Positions 36,366 through 49,115 of a stretch of DNA of 64,000 nucleotides are shown in pieces. Made by a program: the position numbers and the translations under genes. Numbering within the stretch: position 1 is the first letter of the stretch; each line of letters opens with the position of its first letter. Under the pieces are notes generated by a model. The model did not search any database. It was given only the letters and a program-made list of their open reading frames with translations, and was not told where the DNA came from. This DNA is from Puffinus mauretanicus (lineage: Eukaryota > Chordata > Aves > Procellariiformes > Procellariidae). The DNA is taken from NCBI GenBank assembly GCA_023333565.1, contig JAJKFH010004101.1, positions 233,867 through 297,866 on the forward strand, read 5' to 3'.

Positions 36366-39300
36366 TCACTTGCAAAAAAACCAAACCACTAAACCACTAC
36401 TAAAGCTCCCCTGCAATGGACTGTTGATGTTGTGCTGAGATACACATGGGGAAAGTTTCAGAGTTAAAAATGGAAGTTAAGTATGCAGCTCACATAAACG
36501 CATATCAGCTAAGCTGCACCACTTAACCCGTCTTGCACTGAAACAGGCTCCTAATAGTCCAGTCATTTTTGTGGCTCTGTGTAAAGCCAAAGGGCGTTTC
36601 CGTGGCTTTACCTTTATGTTCGGTACCTTTCACAGAGTCCTAAACAGCTTTGCCAGGCAACGTCTGCTGGCTGGGGGGTTTGTCCACTGCTATGCCATCT
36701 TTAAGATTAGGTGCTGTAATCAATTTCCATATTCATTAACATTAACCAATATATCATCTACTACTTATTTTATTTACTGTATTCAAGAGGCCCAAGATAT
36801 CATTCTTTTCAAAGAAAACAAACAACCATCTCTTAAGTAAACCAGCGGAGGCCATGGCTTTCTATTATCCAAAGCAAACACACTGTGAAAAAAGACAAGG
36901 TACAACAAAAAGTACAGGAAATAAAAGATGTATATTTCTAAACAAAGTAGCTTGACTGAACAAACCAGCCTGACTAAACAGATGCATAATACATAAACTA
37001 AAATTTATATAATAAATACAAGAAGTGTGGAAAAAGTCTCTCAGCTTGCCTGTTCTCATTATCCTCTTTTATGGTAGGTTGAAGATTTGTGAAAGCAAAA
37101 GGAAAATGTGAAAGCTTCATTGTTCCACAGATAATAATGGTATTGATTTTTCATTAAGATGCATCCTTTCTTGATAAAGTCACACTCCCCTCCTCTTCCT
37201 GGTGTTTCAAGATTTCTTCCTTCCTCTCCTTGCTGTGTTTCTGATAACGATTAAGAGAAATTCTGAAATCTTGACATTTATTTTTTTATTTTTCTCACAT
37301 TTCTTGGAATCCCATTTTGCTCTCTTCATTGAAACTGCTGTCACCACCTTGGTTAGTGGCGTATAAGAGGGTCAAGTCACAAAATATTTATGTCTCAATA
37401 AACATAAAACAGAGCTTATGCATTCAGCAATGAATGATATTGCACAGGTAGGGATTTTTTTCAAAATAAATTAATTACTTTCTAGATAAATTACTTTCTT
37501 TCTAGGTAAGTCTTTCACAATATAACAAAGAAACCTGAAAGCTGGCTTATCCTGCTTTACATCCTCTGTTCTAATCCTGCACCTAGAACGTCTTTGGAAA
37601 TTAAGGTTTCTGGTCCTTACACAAATCCTACTCCACATCGCACGCAATTGCTGGGTCCCAAACAGTCTACAGAAAAAAAAGTAAAAATTGTGCTGTTACT
37701 ACATTCCCATTTGATTTTTGTATGAGTTGATTTCTCAGAGTTCTGTGGGGGTCTGTCTTGCTTGAAAGTTTATCAGTGGCAGTAACACTAACCTGTGAGC
37801 AGAGATATGAGGAAATTCTGATTTCTTCATATTTTCATTTTTCTCAGTCTTCTAATATATATAACACAAAGGAAACAGTTTGCTTTCTGAGTCCAATCTC
37901 TTTCTAGTTTGCATAAAGTTAAAAGGCCACCTCATCTTCTCTTATTTCTTCCCCAGCCTGCTGCAATAAGGGCACAGTTTAGTCCAAAATACTGGTGATA
38001 CTGAGTTTTATGCTGAAAGAGACTCTTAGGAGTAATCAGCATTCCAACAGGTGCACTACTTTATTACTGTTACATTTAACATACAGTTACTGCTACTGTA
38101 TGTGGGAATCATATAAATTCAGGAACGAGTTCAGTGAGACCTCAACTTGAAGTGAGACATTATTAATTGCAAATTAATTAAGTTAGTTAAGGCCCTGCTG
38201 TGTAATACTGATGTCAGACTGAGCTGTCTCTTCTGGCACTTTTGAGAGAAAAAAATAAAGGGTTTGTAAAAAGCAGAATTTTCTAACAAATTCAAAGAGA
38301 GATTCTAAACAGAGCATGTTAGAATGAAGTTTTAAATTGATATTTTTGGATTATAATCTAGTTGAAATGCAGTTTTATATTAGTTTTAAATTAAAGCTTA
38401 ATTCCGGTGAAAGTGTGTGCTGTTATAAAGCAATACTGTTAGTGTACATCTCAAACAAACATTTGGTGTATTTGTCCGCAATTATTCATGGCTCTGGTTC
38501 ACAAGAAACTACTCTTCAGGCTTGTGCAGGGACACCTAGGTACTCCTGTGTGTTAAGGGATTCCAGTAAAACTTTAAATTTGCACAGATTTTAAATATGT
38601 ACTTAGATGTTTTTAGTGTTCTGAGTATTGCTATAAGTAAATAGAGTTTATTTAAAACCTGATTGAAAAAGTCTTTCCTGGAAAACTTTTTGCAGGGGTT
38701 AGAGTTAAGAAGCTATGAAGATGAACATTCACTTATTAGGAACTTCCATTACAAAACAAATCCACCAGGCTCAGTGAGCCATAAGCACATACAACAGGGC
38801 CTCATCTGAAATCTCCGTGAGTCTTCCATTAATTTGAAATCTGCTGGAATAGTCTATTAATTTAGGTAGGAACAGAATCAGATTCAAACCCACAGTTAGA
38901 TTTCTATGGGAGACTAGACTCATACATAAAATCTTTCCTTTGTTGTAAGCAAATATTCTGTGAGTCCGTCTCACCATTGTAATCAGTTCTGACAGTAAAG
39001 GAGGGAAATTAAATATGCCTATAATTAGTTTATTCAGCTGAAATTAATTGCATGCCCTTTAAAATATTTAGTAATTGTTTTTTTAGTTTTGCTTTGAAAA
39101 TATTTTTTCTTCCAGGACAGGGGTTGTTTTTCAGTAAATGTTTATTACTTCTAAAGTACTTTTATAACAACCCTCCTTGTAAAAGAAACATGAGTAGATA
39201 CCTCTTTGAGCAATTCAACCAAAATGTAGGGTACTATCAATCAGGGAATAATTGCCCCAGGGAAATTAGTTAGTAATTTTAGTGGGTCCAGATTTCACTT

Positions 39301-40889
39301 TCATAAATATTTTGGCATCCAAATCTGTAAGTATAAAAATAAAAACTAGAGATTTTTGTCAGAGAAAAATAAATTCCACTGGTTTTCTTGGAAGATATCT
39401 TTTCATTTCAGGAAATTAAAGTCTATAATTATATTATTTGTGACAATATATGAACACACATCAAACTACTAATTTTTCTAAACACATTATAAAGCATTTG
39501 AGATATTAAATTTAAAACACTAGCAAAGCTAAGACAGGCAGAAATGTATGTCTGATTTTAAAGGTGATACCTCAAAGGAAAAATGAAAACAAGATTCATG
39601 ACCATTTTCATATAATAATTCCTATTGACAGGCAGGGGATGCTTGGAAAATGCTAGTCTGGTTTTGGTTTTGGTTTGGTTTGTTTTTTGGTTTTTGTTTT
39701 TTTTTTTTTTTTTAAGCAAGTGTTTCTATTTATTATTTCTTCTACTACAAATGGGGAATATTTCACCCTTTCTGATTTCACTGGTATATTTGTAAGTCTC
39801 AGATGCATACTCATTATTGTGCATTCTGGCAATTAAACTAACCAGATACTAACAAAGAATCTCAGCATACTAACAAAACCTTTTAAATTTTTTTGTTTTC
39901 ATTTCTTGTCAATTGTTAATGTCACGATTCAGTTATTTTTTCAGTTGCCCATTGATACAAGCCATGTATTATTTAAAGAGAAAAATAAAAAAAAAAGAAA
40001 ACAAGGTGAAGAAAGAAGGAAGGCAAAACAATAAAAGGATTAAAGTGGAAACAAGCAAAGAAACAGAACTTTCAAGCTTCTTTGTTCTTCATGCCGTTGA
40101 GATGCAATTCCACCCTTCATTTGTCTGTTTCTGTTTGAGTCACCTTTAAGATCACTGTCTTCTTGTGACACAGCTTTGAAAAGCATCTCGTTAAGAAAAA
40201 AACCCACTTGTAGTCACACTACATATTGACTGCATTTCATTTCCATTACTCTGTATTACAAAGGACATTTGTATGAAAACCTGATATCTTTGTTTCTGAA
40301 AAATTAATATGCTCTAGTTGCTCTCACCTGAAATAATAATCCTTCCTTTGTGACATCACTCTTCATTGTTGTGATATGATTAATGCCACAATCTGAGATT
40401 CTGACTTCAGGTGGGAATAAACAGTAGGAACAGAAGGAATAATAGAGAACAAAAAGACTTTGTGTTTTCAACATCTTAGAATATTGTCAATAAAAAAAAA
40501 AAAAAAAGTAGAAATGAGACTTTGAGCTGAACCGGGATAACCTTAAGAAATTACAGGAAATCCTTACATGCATCTTTAATGTACATCTGTAATGTAAATC
40601 TGTAAAATAATTCAGTCACTGTTCAAGATGCCACTAGGTGTTATCAATTTCATGAAATAATGCCCCAAATCTAATATTCCTTATGCTACTTCACCTGTTT
40701 GATATCTGTTACTTTAGGCATCCCATAGAAAATTCCATGCAAATGAACACTCCAATATAATATATAGAAAACTAATACACAAATAATACCCACTGTCTCT
40801 TCACAATTATTCAATAAAAGCATCATCTTTTACTATTGTCAGGTTTGAGATCCTACTTCTACACTGCTGTTAGATCAATAGGACATTAA
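36366..40889. other. AT-rich non-coding DNA, no gene seen
   Basis: No gene or interspersed repeat recognised. A perfect 9-bp inverted repeat (36581-36589 with 36603-36611) could form a hairpin. T-run at 39698-39713 after a TTTGG-rich stretch; A-run at 40493-40507. Confidence 0.5.
36581..36611. other. Short perfect inverted repeat (9-bp stem)
   Basis: GTAAAGCCA pairs with TGGCTTTAC across a 13-nt loop. It is locally GC-richer than its surroundings. The stem is too short for a microRNA precursor and no function is claimed. Confidence 0.5.
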
Positions 40890-40894
40890 AACAA
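40890..40894. repeat. Target-site duplication AACAA (left)
   Basis: Matches 41435-41439. Confidence 0.88.
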
Positions 40895-41434
40895 TGTCCT
40901 GGTTTTGGCTGGGACAGAGTTAAATTTCTTCCTAGTGTTGTGTTTGGAATTTAGTATGAGAAGAATGTTGATAATACACTGATGTTTTTAGTTGTTGCTA
41001 AGTACCCTGCTAGTCAAGGACTTTTCAGCTTCCCATGTTCTGCCAAGTGCACAAGAGGCTGGGAGAGAGCATGGCCGGGACAGCTGGCCCAGCTGGCCAA
41101 CGGGGTATTCCATACCATGTGATGTAATGCTCAGTATATGAACGGGAGGCATGGTCCAGGAGGTAGCAATCGCTGTTTTGGGCATTGCTCAGCGGGTGGT
41201 GAGCAATTGCATTGTGCATCACTCATTTTGTATATTCTATCATTATTATTATTATTATTATTGTTATTATTATTATTTACCCTTCATTTTCTGTTCTATT
41301 AAAAACTGTCTTTATTTCAACCCACGAGTTTTCTCACTCTTACCCTTCCGATTCTCTCCCTATCACACTGGGATGGGGGGGAGTGAGCAAGTGGCTGTGT
41401 GGCCTTTGGCTGCCTGCTGGGTTAAACCACGGCA
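40895..41434 (+). mobile_element. Solo ERVL-type LTR with target duplication
   Basis: 540 bp, TGTCCTGG at 40895 to CCACGGCA at 41434, flanked by AACAA at 40890-40894 and 41435-41439. It has a TATA-like TCAGTATATGA near 41129, a degenerate CRE (TGATGTAA), an ATT triplet run at 41241-41275, an ATTAAA poly(A) signal near 41298 and the C-rich GATTCTCTCCC block. The perfect duplication shows a simple insertion later reduced to one LTR. Confidence 0.95.
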
Positions 41435-41439
41435 AACAA
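41435..41439. repeat. Target-site duplication AACAA (right)
   Basis: Partner of 40890-40894. Confidence 0.88.
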
Positions 41440-42371
41440 TGACTCATTCAGGCACATATGGTAGGGTAGTGTGAGAGAAAGGGTGAGAAGAAATCATTCA
41501 GTTGTAGGAAATTATCCAGTAAAATAAGATGGACTGAAATTGGACCTTCATTAACCTCGAGTGTTGTTTTATGAAGTTTGCCTTGTGTGTTTCAGCTTAA
41601 TTTGATTAAAGGAGATAACAATTTTGAAACCTCTACGCTTAAGGTATTAACATGTATATTTATGTATATTTATGTATATTTATAATACCTCTGGATAATT
41701 TATGTATATCTTTTTAAAATTCATAAATTATATATAAACATATGTAATATACATAAATTGTCTAAATATATATGTATATAAACATCTTGACATACTGAGT
41801 TCTTCTTGGTTGTTCATATAATTTTTTTTTAAATATGAAGTTGCTTCATGGTATGGTAGAATAGTTCAATTATGTTTAGTCCCTTAGGAATGGGAATCTT
41901 TCAACTGAATAGTCTTTAGTTCTTCAAGAACAAGTAAGATTTGAAAAATATTCTTATATCTAACTTTATAAATGCTCTAGAAGCTTAATATAAGGGAAAC
42001 GTGAATAGGTAAAATAATGTGGATCGTGAGAACAATAGGAGAAAATTGGAAAGTCGCAGAGAAAAACTGATATGAGTTTATATTTCCCTCTGGAAAGGCT
42101 TGCTTAGACTCTACAGAAGGATTGATTCATTTTGAAAAGAACAGAAAATCAAAATATGTGAGTATAATACATCTATGAAAGATAGAAATTCTTTTGTTAC
42201 CATGAGTAGAAGTATATCATAAAGTCTCCTTTCTAAATAACATATTCCCCAAACTGTTAATGGTCAGTAAACAATAAATATATTAATAGGGGAAGGCAAT
42301 CTTATTTATTTCACACACATGTTTTTGTAGGAGGGATGTATTTATCAAGAATCAGCAGCTGGAGCAGTAAA

Positions 42372-42439
42372 GATCAGAGACAATAAAAGATCAGAGACAA
42401 CAAAGGATCAGAGACAATAAAAGATCAAAGAAAATAAAA
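42372..42439 (+). repeat. 17-bp tandem repeat, four copies
   Basis: Unit GATCAGAGACAATAAAA repeated four times with a few substitutions (the last unit most diverged). It is compact and clearly periodic. Confidence 0.9.
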
Positions 42440-44637
42440 CAAAGCAGAAGGTCTTCCTGAAGCCATGTGATCATTGAACTAATGTATTTTCACATGCAAA
42501 CAGAAGTCTTACAAAATTACAATGAATAAACATGGACTCCTTATAAACTAAAAAAATCTATCTCATTTGTTTCTTTTCTTCTCTGTCAACTGTCCTGTAA
42601 GGGACAAGCATGCAGTAGGTTTTCTCAAGCTGCTTTGTCTGCCAAGGGGGGAAAAAAAAAAAAAAAGAAAAGGAAGAGAGGCTTACTTTCATCTTCTACC
42701 TTTCTTACTGCTATGGTTTGTTTTTAAATAAGGAATAAGTCACTACTAAAGTTAAGCTGTATCCAAAATTAAATTCATATGTATCTGCAAAAGTCGGTAT
42801 CGTCATTTTTCAAAGCTATTTAAGAATACAGGACATAGTCATACAACAAATTCAGGTCTTAACTCTGCTGTGTTTTGTTGATAGTGTATGGATGCCTTTT
42901 GCTGAGACATCACCAATGATGGTGAAAATTTACTTTATGATCTTCTATGGAGAATGAAAATAATAATAATGTATTTCAAATACATTTCCATAAAACTAGG
43001 GAAAAGAAAAATCTGAATTTCTTAGAAATTATTATTCTCTATTCTGCAAGCTATGTCTGAAAAAAATAAAATCCTTTGCACCTGGTGACATTTTAACAAG
43101 GAGATATTAATTACACTGTTATACGTACACACATCTTGATATTTTAGTTCTATTATAGAAACAATAATAATTAAAATACTTCATCAGCTTTAAACTAAAG
43201 TTGGAAACAAATCATATTTCATCATGGGACAATAAAAAGCTCCTTGTTGTTTTATTCTAGCCGTCCAAGGCTGCTTGGGCTGTTCACTGCATCTCTGAAC
43301 TGCTGGGATAGCTCAGCATGTCTATAGTACTACAGAGTAGTAATAAAGGTGGAAAGTGGTGGCAGTAGCACTGATTGAAAATGAAGCAGATAATGCCAGC
43401 TGAAAAGCTCGAGGGGGATTTCTGGAAACAGAACCTTGGAAGTGAAGAAAAGGCCAAACCAATTTTGGCTGACTGGTTAAGTTTGTTTTAAACAGGTCAC
43501 TACTATATTGTAAGCTAGTCAACTGTGACATGAGATATAGTCAGCTTTATGCTTACAGTGGGAGTGTGAGAGTTCTCTATATATTGACTTATAGGCTAAA
43601 TTTCTGATAGTGACTACCACCTCGCTTTCTCCACTGCCAGGAAAGTAAACCCACTGCGTATCCAGATAGCCTCTAATGAAAAAAAAAACAAATATGAGTC
43701 CCTCTTTTGTAAGAACTTGTAGTTAAAGTTCAATTGAATTTATAAGGAAATTGTCACGTGTATATTATAACTCAGATTTCTGGCCTGAAGTGGAGCAGAC
43801 AGGTCAGTTTTCTAGAGGATAACACTGAATGCATTCATTCCCATTCTGTATGCAAAGAGGACTTTTTGCAATGAGAAAGACATTACTTAAATAGTGGATC
43901 AGTACACCTTTTTTCCTCTTGCTCTTTTGGGGACTATACAGCTAAAATTCCAGTCCTTTGCACCTCTCTCTGCTTTGCAGCAAAGGAAATTAAACCCTCT
44001 GTTATGATAGTAGAAAACTATGGATGTGGAGAGCCCAGAAAAATATTCTTTAACTCAAAATAGGTGTTGAGAAGAGAGGAAATCATTATTCTATTTTTGT
44101 AAGGAATTTAACCTGTCTTTTTCATGTAATCACCTTCTAAATAAACTACTGTCCATTACTTATTTTTTCTAGGTTTTTTCCTCTATGGTGTTGGAGAGAT
44201 CATAACGTGCCAGTTAAACAATGATTCCATCCACCTATAACCTCCCTGAAAAAATAACCTTAAATGGAAACACATTGATTTCAAATTTTATTTGAAACAC
44301 TGTCTCCATCCTAAGAGGGGATTTATTCCTATTTACAATTTATCCGTTGATGCTGACCTGATATTACATGAGAGAATCAGCCTTGAGGAAACATTCAACA
44401 TTCAAATTCCTTAATTACTTCCTGTACAACCCCGTTTCCTCCTGGTAACCATGTAAAATATATTCAAATATATTAGACCAATGTAAACCACAAAATACTA
44501 CCCTCTGTGTAAACACTGTGGTGTACAAAGAATCCTAGGTCAGCAATGTGGTACCACTGTTTTCTGTATGATTGCTGACAAAAACGTATTTTTCCATAGT
44601 AAAAATGGTGACCAGGTTGCAGGAAGTTGTGCACAGC

Positions 44638-44657
44638 CACTTACCATGTGGTAAGTG
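44638..44657. other. 20-nt palindrome
   Basis: Two 9-nt arms (CACTTACCA and TGGTAAGTG) separated by TG. It may be chance; noted for completeness. Confidence 0.6.
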
Positions 44658-45646
44658 TAAATGGGTCAGAGAAGAAGCTGTTCAGTTAACTCCTGGATCA
44701 AGTCTAAGTCCTTAGGACTTAGTCAGTGTCATGTATAATGCTCTCACAGGTCAGCTGTTACATTTTCTTTTATTCTTAGTGGAGCAAGAAACTCAAATGA
44801 AGCCTTAATTGCAGAGTGGTAAAATATATACTATTTACTCTAGAGAACTGGAATGATAGAGTTTCCTGATTTCCTGAATAAACTTCTATTAGTCAGTTTT
44901 CAAAATGCATATAAATAACACACCCAGAAGACCATTGTGGACTTCAGCCTTTTTTATAACATGAAGTAATCAGCTTCTAAAAAAAAAACTTAGTATTTTT
45001 AACTAATACATTAGAACTTCTGTGAAGAACTCATACAGTTATATCCTTCAAATTATCAAATTGTTGATAATACTTTATCTAAAGTGCAAATGATTCACCC
45101 ATTATAAATAGGGTCTTTTTTTCAATATGTTCTCCCTCCTACTGTCCCATACCCTAGGTTACTATTTGCTTCCATTTACCAGATGTTCAATCCAGTTGTA
45201 TGACGGTTTTACTCTGAATTTTCACCATGAATTAATGTGGAACCTTTTGCTATTTGAATTTTTTGTGTGACACTAACTGTTCTATTGATTCTCTAATGTG
45301 CATTCAGAACCCTACCAGATTTGGTCATCTTCAGCAATGTAAATGGCTTAAAGGATTGGCAACACCTGGTATGGGAGGGATCCTTACGTACCTGGCAGAA
45401 AGAAACTCATTTTTGGAACTCAAAAATTGTATGTATTATTGGTGTCTAGTTGTTGCCCTTCAGAAAATAATTGTTGGTCACTCCAAATTTTGGTTTGTAT
45501 GTTCTCATTAAAAAAAAAATCTCTTTTCATACTATTTTCTCTTTGGTCCTCTTATTAGTATTACTTGGGATTGAGTGAGAATGGAGAATGAGCTATCTTG
45601 GACAATTTATAATACTATGTTAAATCAGAGTTAATGTATTAATTAT

Positions 45647-45661
45647 GTGTGTGTGTGTGTG
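45647..45661 (+). repeat. (GT)n microsatellite
   Basis: Seven to eight GT units. Confidence 0.8.
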
Positions 45662-45724
45662 TCTAAGCTGGGAATCACAAAATGCTTCTTAAACATTGAG
45701 GAATTAAGTTCCCCCTTTATGGGT

Positions 45725-46169
45725 TGTCCTGGTTTCGGCTGCGATAGGGTTAAATTTCTTCCTAGTGCCCTCCTAGTCCAAGGACAGCTCCCATGCCTAC
45801 TGACTGAGCTGGGTACACAAGATGGGAGGGAACATAATCAGGACAGCCAGCCCAGTTGGCTAATGGGGTATTCCATACCATGTGACGTCATGCTCAGTAT
45901 ATGAATGGTAGGCATGATCCAGGAAGTACCGATCACTACTTGGTTATTGGTCAGCGCGGGTGGTGAGCAATTGCATTGTGCATCACTCATTTTGTATATT
46001 CTATTATTATCATTATCTTCCCTTTTCTGTTCTGTTAGACTGCCTTTATCTCAACCCATAAGTTTTTCTCACTCTTACCCTTCCGATTCTCTCCGCGTCC
46101 CACCAGGGGAGGGGGGAGTGAGTGAGCGGCTGCGTGGTACTTGGCTGCCTGCCAGGTTAAACCACGACA
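45725..46169 (+). mobile_element. Solo ERVL-type LTR, internally deleted
   Basis: 445 bp, TGTCCTGG at 45725 to CCACGACA at 46169. Flanks TGGGT (45720-45724) and TGAGT (46170-46174) agree at four of five bases, consistent with a decayed duplication. Compared with the LTR at 58406-58911 it lacks about 70 bp after CTTCCTAGTG, with AGTG at both edges of the gap. The CRE TGACGTCA at 45883-45890 is intact, just before the TATA-like AGTATATGA at 45896-45904. It is closest to the LTRs of the two ERVL copies at the right end of the window. Confidence 0.93.
45881..45904 (+). promoter_or_regulatory. LTR core promoter: E-box, CRE and TATA-like box
   Basis: CATGTG overlaps TGACGTCA (45883-45890), followed six bases later by AGTATATGA. 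The CRE is the palindromic CREB/ATF consensus. The same arrangement recurs in the 13293 and 58406 LTRs and is mutated at its CpG in others, so it is probably ancestral to the family. Confidence 0.65.
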
Positions 46170-46174
46170 TGAGT

Positions 46175-48986
46175 GTAACTGAGCATGATTACTCCTGTTA
46201 TTTAGATCCTGCCTGATAATTTTGATCTTATTGTAACTTCACTGAAGTCACTGAGTTTTTTTCAGTCATACTTATGACACTAAGTTTACCTTCCATCACA
46301 CCGGAGTTTCATTAAGGAGGAACAAAGCAAGACTGTGTTCTGTTTCCCAACAGAATTAGAGAAACACATTGACAAAGAAAGGATAATAAAATCATTTGAG
46401 CATGAAGCACTTATTCAAGGCTCTTTTTATTCATGAAAGGGTAAATAATAACAATTTTTATTCAAAATAATTCATTTATATAGAAGACAAAAGATGGTCA
46501 GGCTACTAAGTTAATTTAATGATTACACAATAAGAGACAAAAGGAAGTTACTTGAAAAGAGCAATCTAATTTTATTTCATTGATTGTTTCTGTTTTTATA
46601 GACTCCAAGTCATTGTAGGCATGCCACAGTTTTCATTTTTGCAGATACAGCTTGAGATAAGATCTTGGTATGAAAACAGGAAAACATGACTTGTTCCAAT
46701 AATTTTTTACTATCATCATCATTGGGTTAGACAACTACGTTGGACTAAGCTATATAGTAATGTCATCAGAAAAGATAAACCACATGGAGCCAAAAACTTG
46801 TTTTAGGTATGTCTAGACACATTTATTACATGCAGTGATGAAGATTAGCTACGTTATTAAAGATTAGCCAAAAAGTGGGTACTATCAAATTTCACTGCTT
46901 TCTAAAGGTCTGTGAATGAACCCTCTTTTATCCAAATTCCTTTCTGTCTTCTATTTCCTTTTATGCTCTCTCTTCACTTCATTTGTATCCTGTTTCAATG
47001 TCTTTTCCTTTTCTTTTGTTCTTCCCATTTAGATGTTTCTGCCTACATCTCTCCCTGTCTTTCATCCCCAAAATCAATTCTTTTTTAAAAAAGTCTCTAG
47101 AAATACTTTTTTTAAACCTAAGATTGGCATAATTCATAGCAACCATGTCTTCTCTTTCTCTTCTTGAAAACAATTCTTTTTATATCTCTGCCTTGTCTTT
47201 TCAGATCCTAAACTTTTTGGAATAGGGCCCATCTTTACACAGTAAGAGATTACACAGTGGTGCATTGATCCCAGCTGGAGTCTTTAGACACTAAAGAAAT
47301 ACAAATAATTACAAAGCATTGCCATATGCCTGATCTCCAGCAGCTGGGAGCTCTGTAACAAGAGCATGATGTTCCTGCTCTCCTGCTTGTCATCTCTCCA
47401 ATCCTGCAGGCCAGTCTGCAGTAGGGCATAACATTTCTGGACTCTGTTCTACATCCTATGCCAGCAGTAGCTCTCAGGCGGTTTCCACAAGCTTTGAAGC
47501 ACAGCTGGGGAAGGACTGCAGACCTACATATCCAGTGGGTCTGCAGATTTCCCAAGCACAGTTTATCTGTGCATGACTGTTAAATATAACCAGGAAAGCG
47601 ATTTTTCTTTGTCAGCATTATCAGTCTATGAGACATTGGCAGTCACCCTATCTGATTTTGAAATGAAATCTTAAATTTTTGAAATGAAATCTTAAATTTT
47701 TGGCTCTTTAGGTGTAGTTGTTGGATCTTTAATTACTGGTAAAGTATATACTACACATAATCTTGACTCCTGCCTTCAAAATGCTAAAGATATGTTTAAT
47801 CTTTTATTTCTTAGGTTTCAGAAGGCTTAACCTGAAAATCATTTTAACACATCATTTGAGGTTAATTAATTACTTGAGTGCTATCACTTTAACCCCTTCA
47901 CATGAATGACCTGAAAATAAAGGCCAACTCATTAAACTACAGACATTGAATCAAAAGAAACGAACTGAAACAATGTTTTTGTCTGAAGAGCTAAACAGTG
48001 AGTCTTCTAGAGTGGTAGCAGCAGAAATTGTCATACTAGGAACATTCGTGGACTATAGCATTTGTCTTCAGATGTGAAAGTGCTAGAATAAAAATCAATA
48101 ATATGCTTAAAAAAATACATCTTTGCAATTGCATGTTTATTTTTCAATGATACAGACATTAAGTGTTTAACATGTATATCTAATATGTTTGAGGCATATC
48201 CCAATACAAGCACAAAAGGAAAACGAATACATGAGAGAAAATGGTGGTAAAAAACCAAATGTATTTCTGTGGAGATTTTAGTACAATGTTGTTAATAAAA
48301 CTATTTAAATTATATCTCTAATATTTATCTATGGTTGCAATAAAACTGGATCATTATTTATAAATGGAAGTGTAACCCATGATAATGAACAAACAAATTA
48401 CATATTCATGAAGTATAATTTCACCTGATTAATATTGTTTGACAGGCACAGTTTTTGAAAAATATCCTAGATCTAGACTACAACTACACAGCCCTAGAAT
48501 TAAAGGCTCAGCTTAGATTTTGCACTTTCTTTCATTAATTTTGTTTCCAGTCATTTATAAATGCAGTTTATACACTAACAACTGTTTTTTACTGGGGAAA
48601 AAAAAAAAAAAAGAAGAAAAAAAAAAGCAGAAATAAGTCCCTGAAATGAATATACAGGTCTATATTTTATTGGATACTGGGTGCCACCAGGTAGATTGTT
48701 CTTTTCCAGAAGCACTTCAGATTTCACTAGGGAGCTATTCTTAGCAACAGAGCCCTTGAGGTTTGAGCTCAGATATTAAAAATCAATAGTCTTTTATAGA
48801 AATGTTACCCAAGAATCTTCAAAACCTCAGTGGCTTACCTGGCAAATAATACCTCTTTCCCAACAGTTTTAAACTTTATCCACAAAATCATGCTTCCCTT
48901 TTTCCACAGTTATCTGCCAGTTATTATTTATCCATTTAAAGAGAAAGTGACTTTCCTCATTTTAACTTTAGGAGTTTAAACTATGT
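46175..48986. other. AT-rich non-coding DNA, no gene seen
   Basis: A 21-bp unit (TTTGAAATGAAATCTTAAATT) is repeated twice at about 47656-47700. A-rich run at 48597-48626. The GC-richer 47250-47560 has an open frame without known domain. No gene called. Confidence 0.5.
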
Positions 48987-49115
48987 AATCATAGAATCAT
49001 AGAATCGTAGAATCGTAGAATGGTTTGAGTTGGAAGGGACCTTAAAGGTCATCTAGTTCCAATCCCCCTGTCATGGTCAGGGACATCTTCCACTATACCA
49101 AAGCCCCATCCAAGA
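48987..49115 (-). mobile_element. CR1 LINE 3' tail (second subfamily)
   Basis: Plus strand starts with ATCATAGAATCATAGAATCG repeats, then GGTTTGAGTTGGAAGGGACC, CTTAAAGGTCATCTAGTTCC and the CAGGGACATCTTCCACTA block. This is the reverse complement of a CR1 3' end from a different subfamily to the copies at 2899 and 6155. It is 5'-truncated to about 130 bp. Confidence 0.92.

Larger units (their letters stand above)
41440..45719. other. AT-rich non-coding DNA, no gene seen
   Basis: Contains an ATTTATGTAT repeat at 41652-41688, a 17-bp minisatellite at 42372-42439, an A-run at 42651-42665, a 20-nt palindrome at 44638-44657 and a GT run at 45647-45661. No coding signature. Confidence 0.5.

Noticed and set aside
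35872..36384. Open frames of 100-160 codons on both strands in the C-rich island
   Set aside because: Overlapping frames on both strands with Pro/Gly/Ala-rich products reflect lack of stops in C-rich DNA. There is no domain or splice-site support.
42360..42440. CRISPR-like array
   Set aside because: Four 17-bp units are directly adjacent, with no spacers, in a vertebrate genome. It is a minisatellite.
44638..44657. Palindrome as an operator or origin
   Set aside because: A single 20-nt palindrome in 64 kb of eukaryotic DNA is expected by chance; no partner sites were seen.
47250..47555. 101-codon minus-strand frame in a GC-richer patch
   Set aside because: No domain, no neighbouring exon signals and no repeat match that I could recognise.
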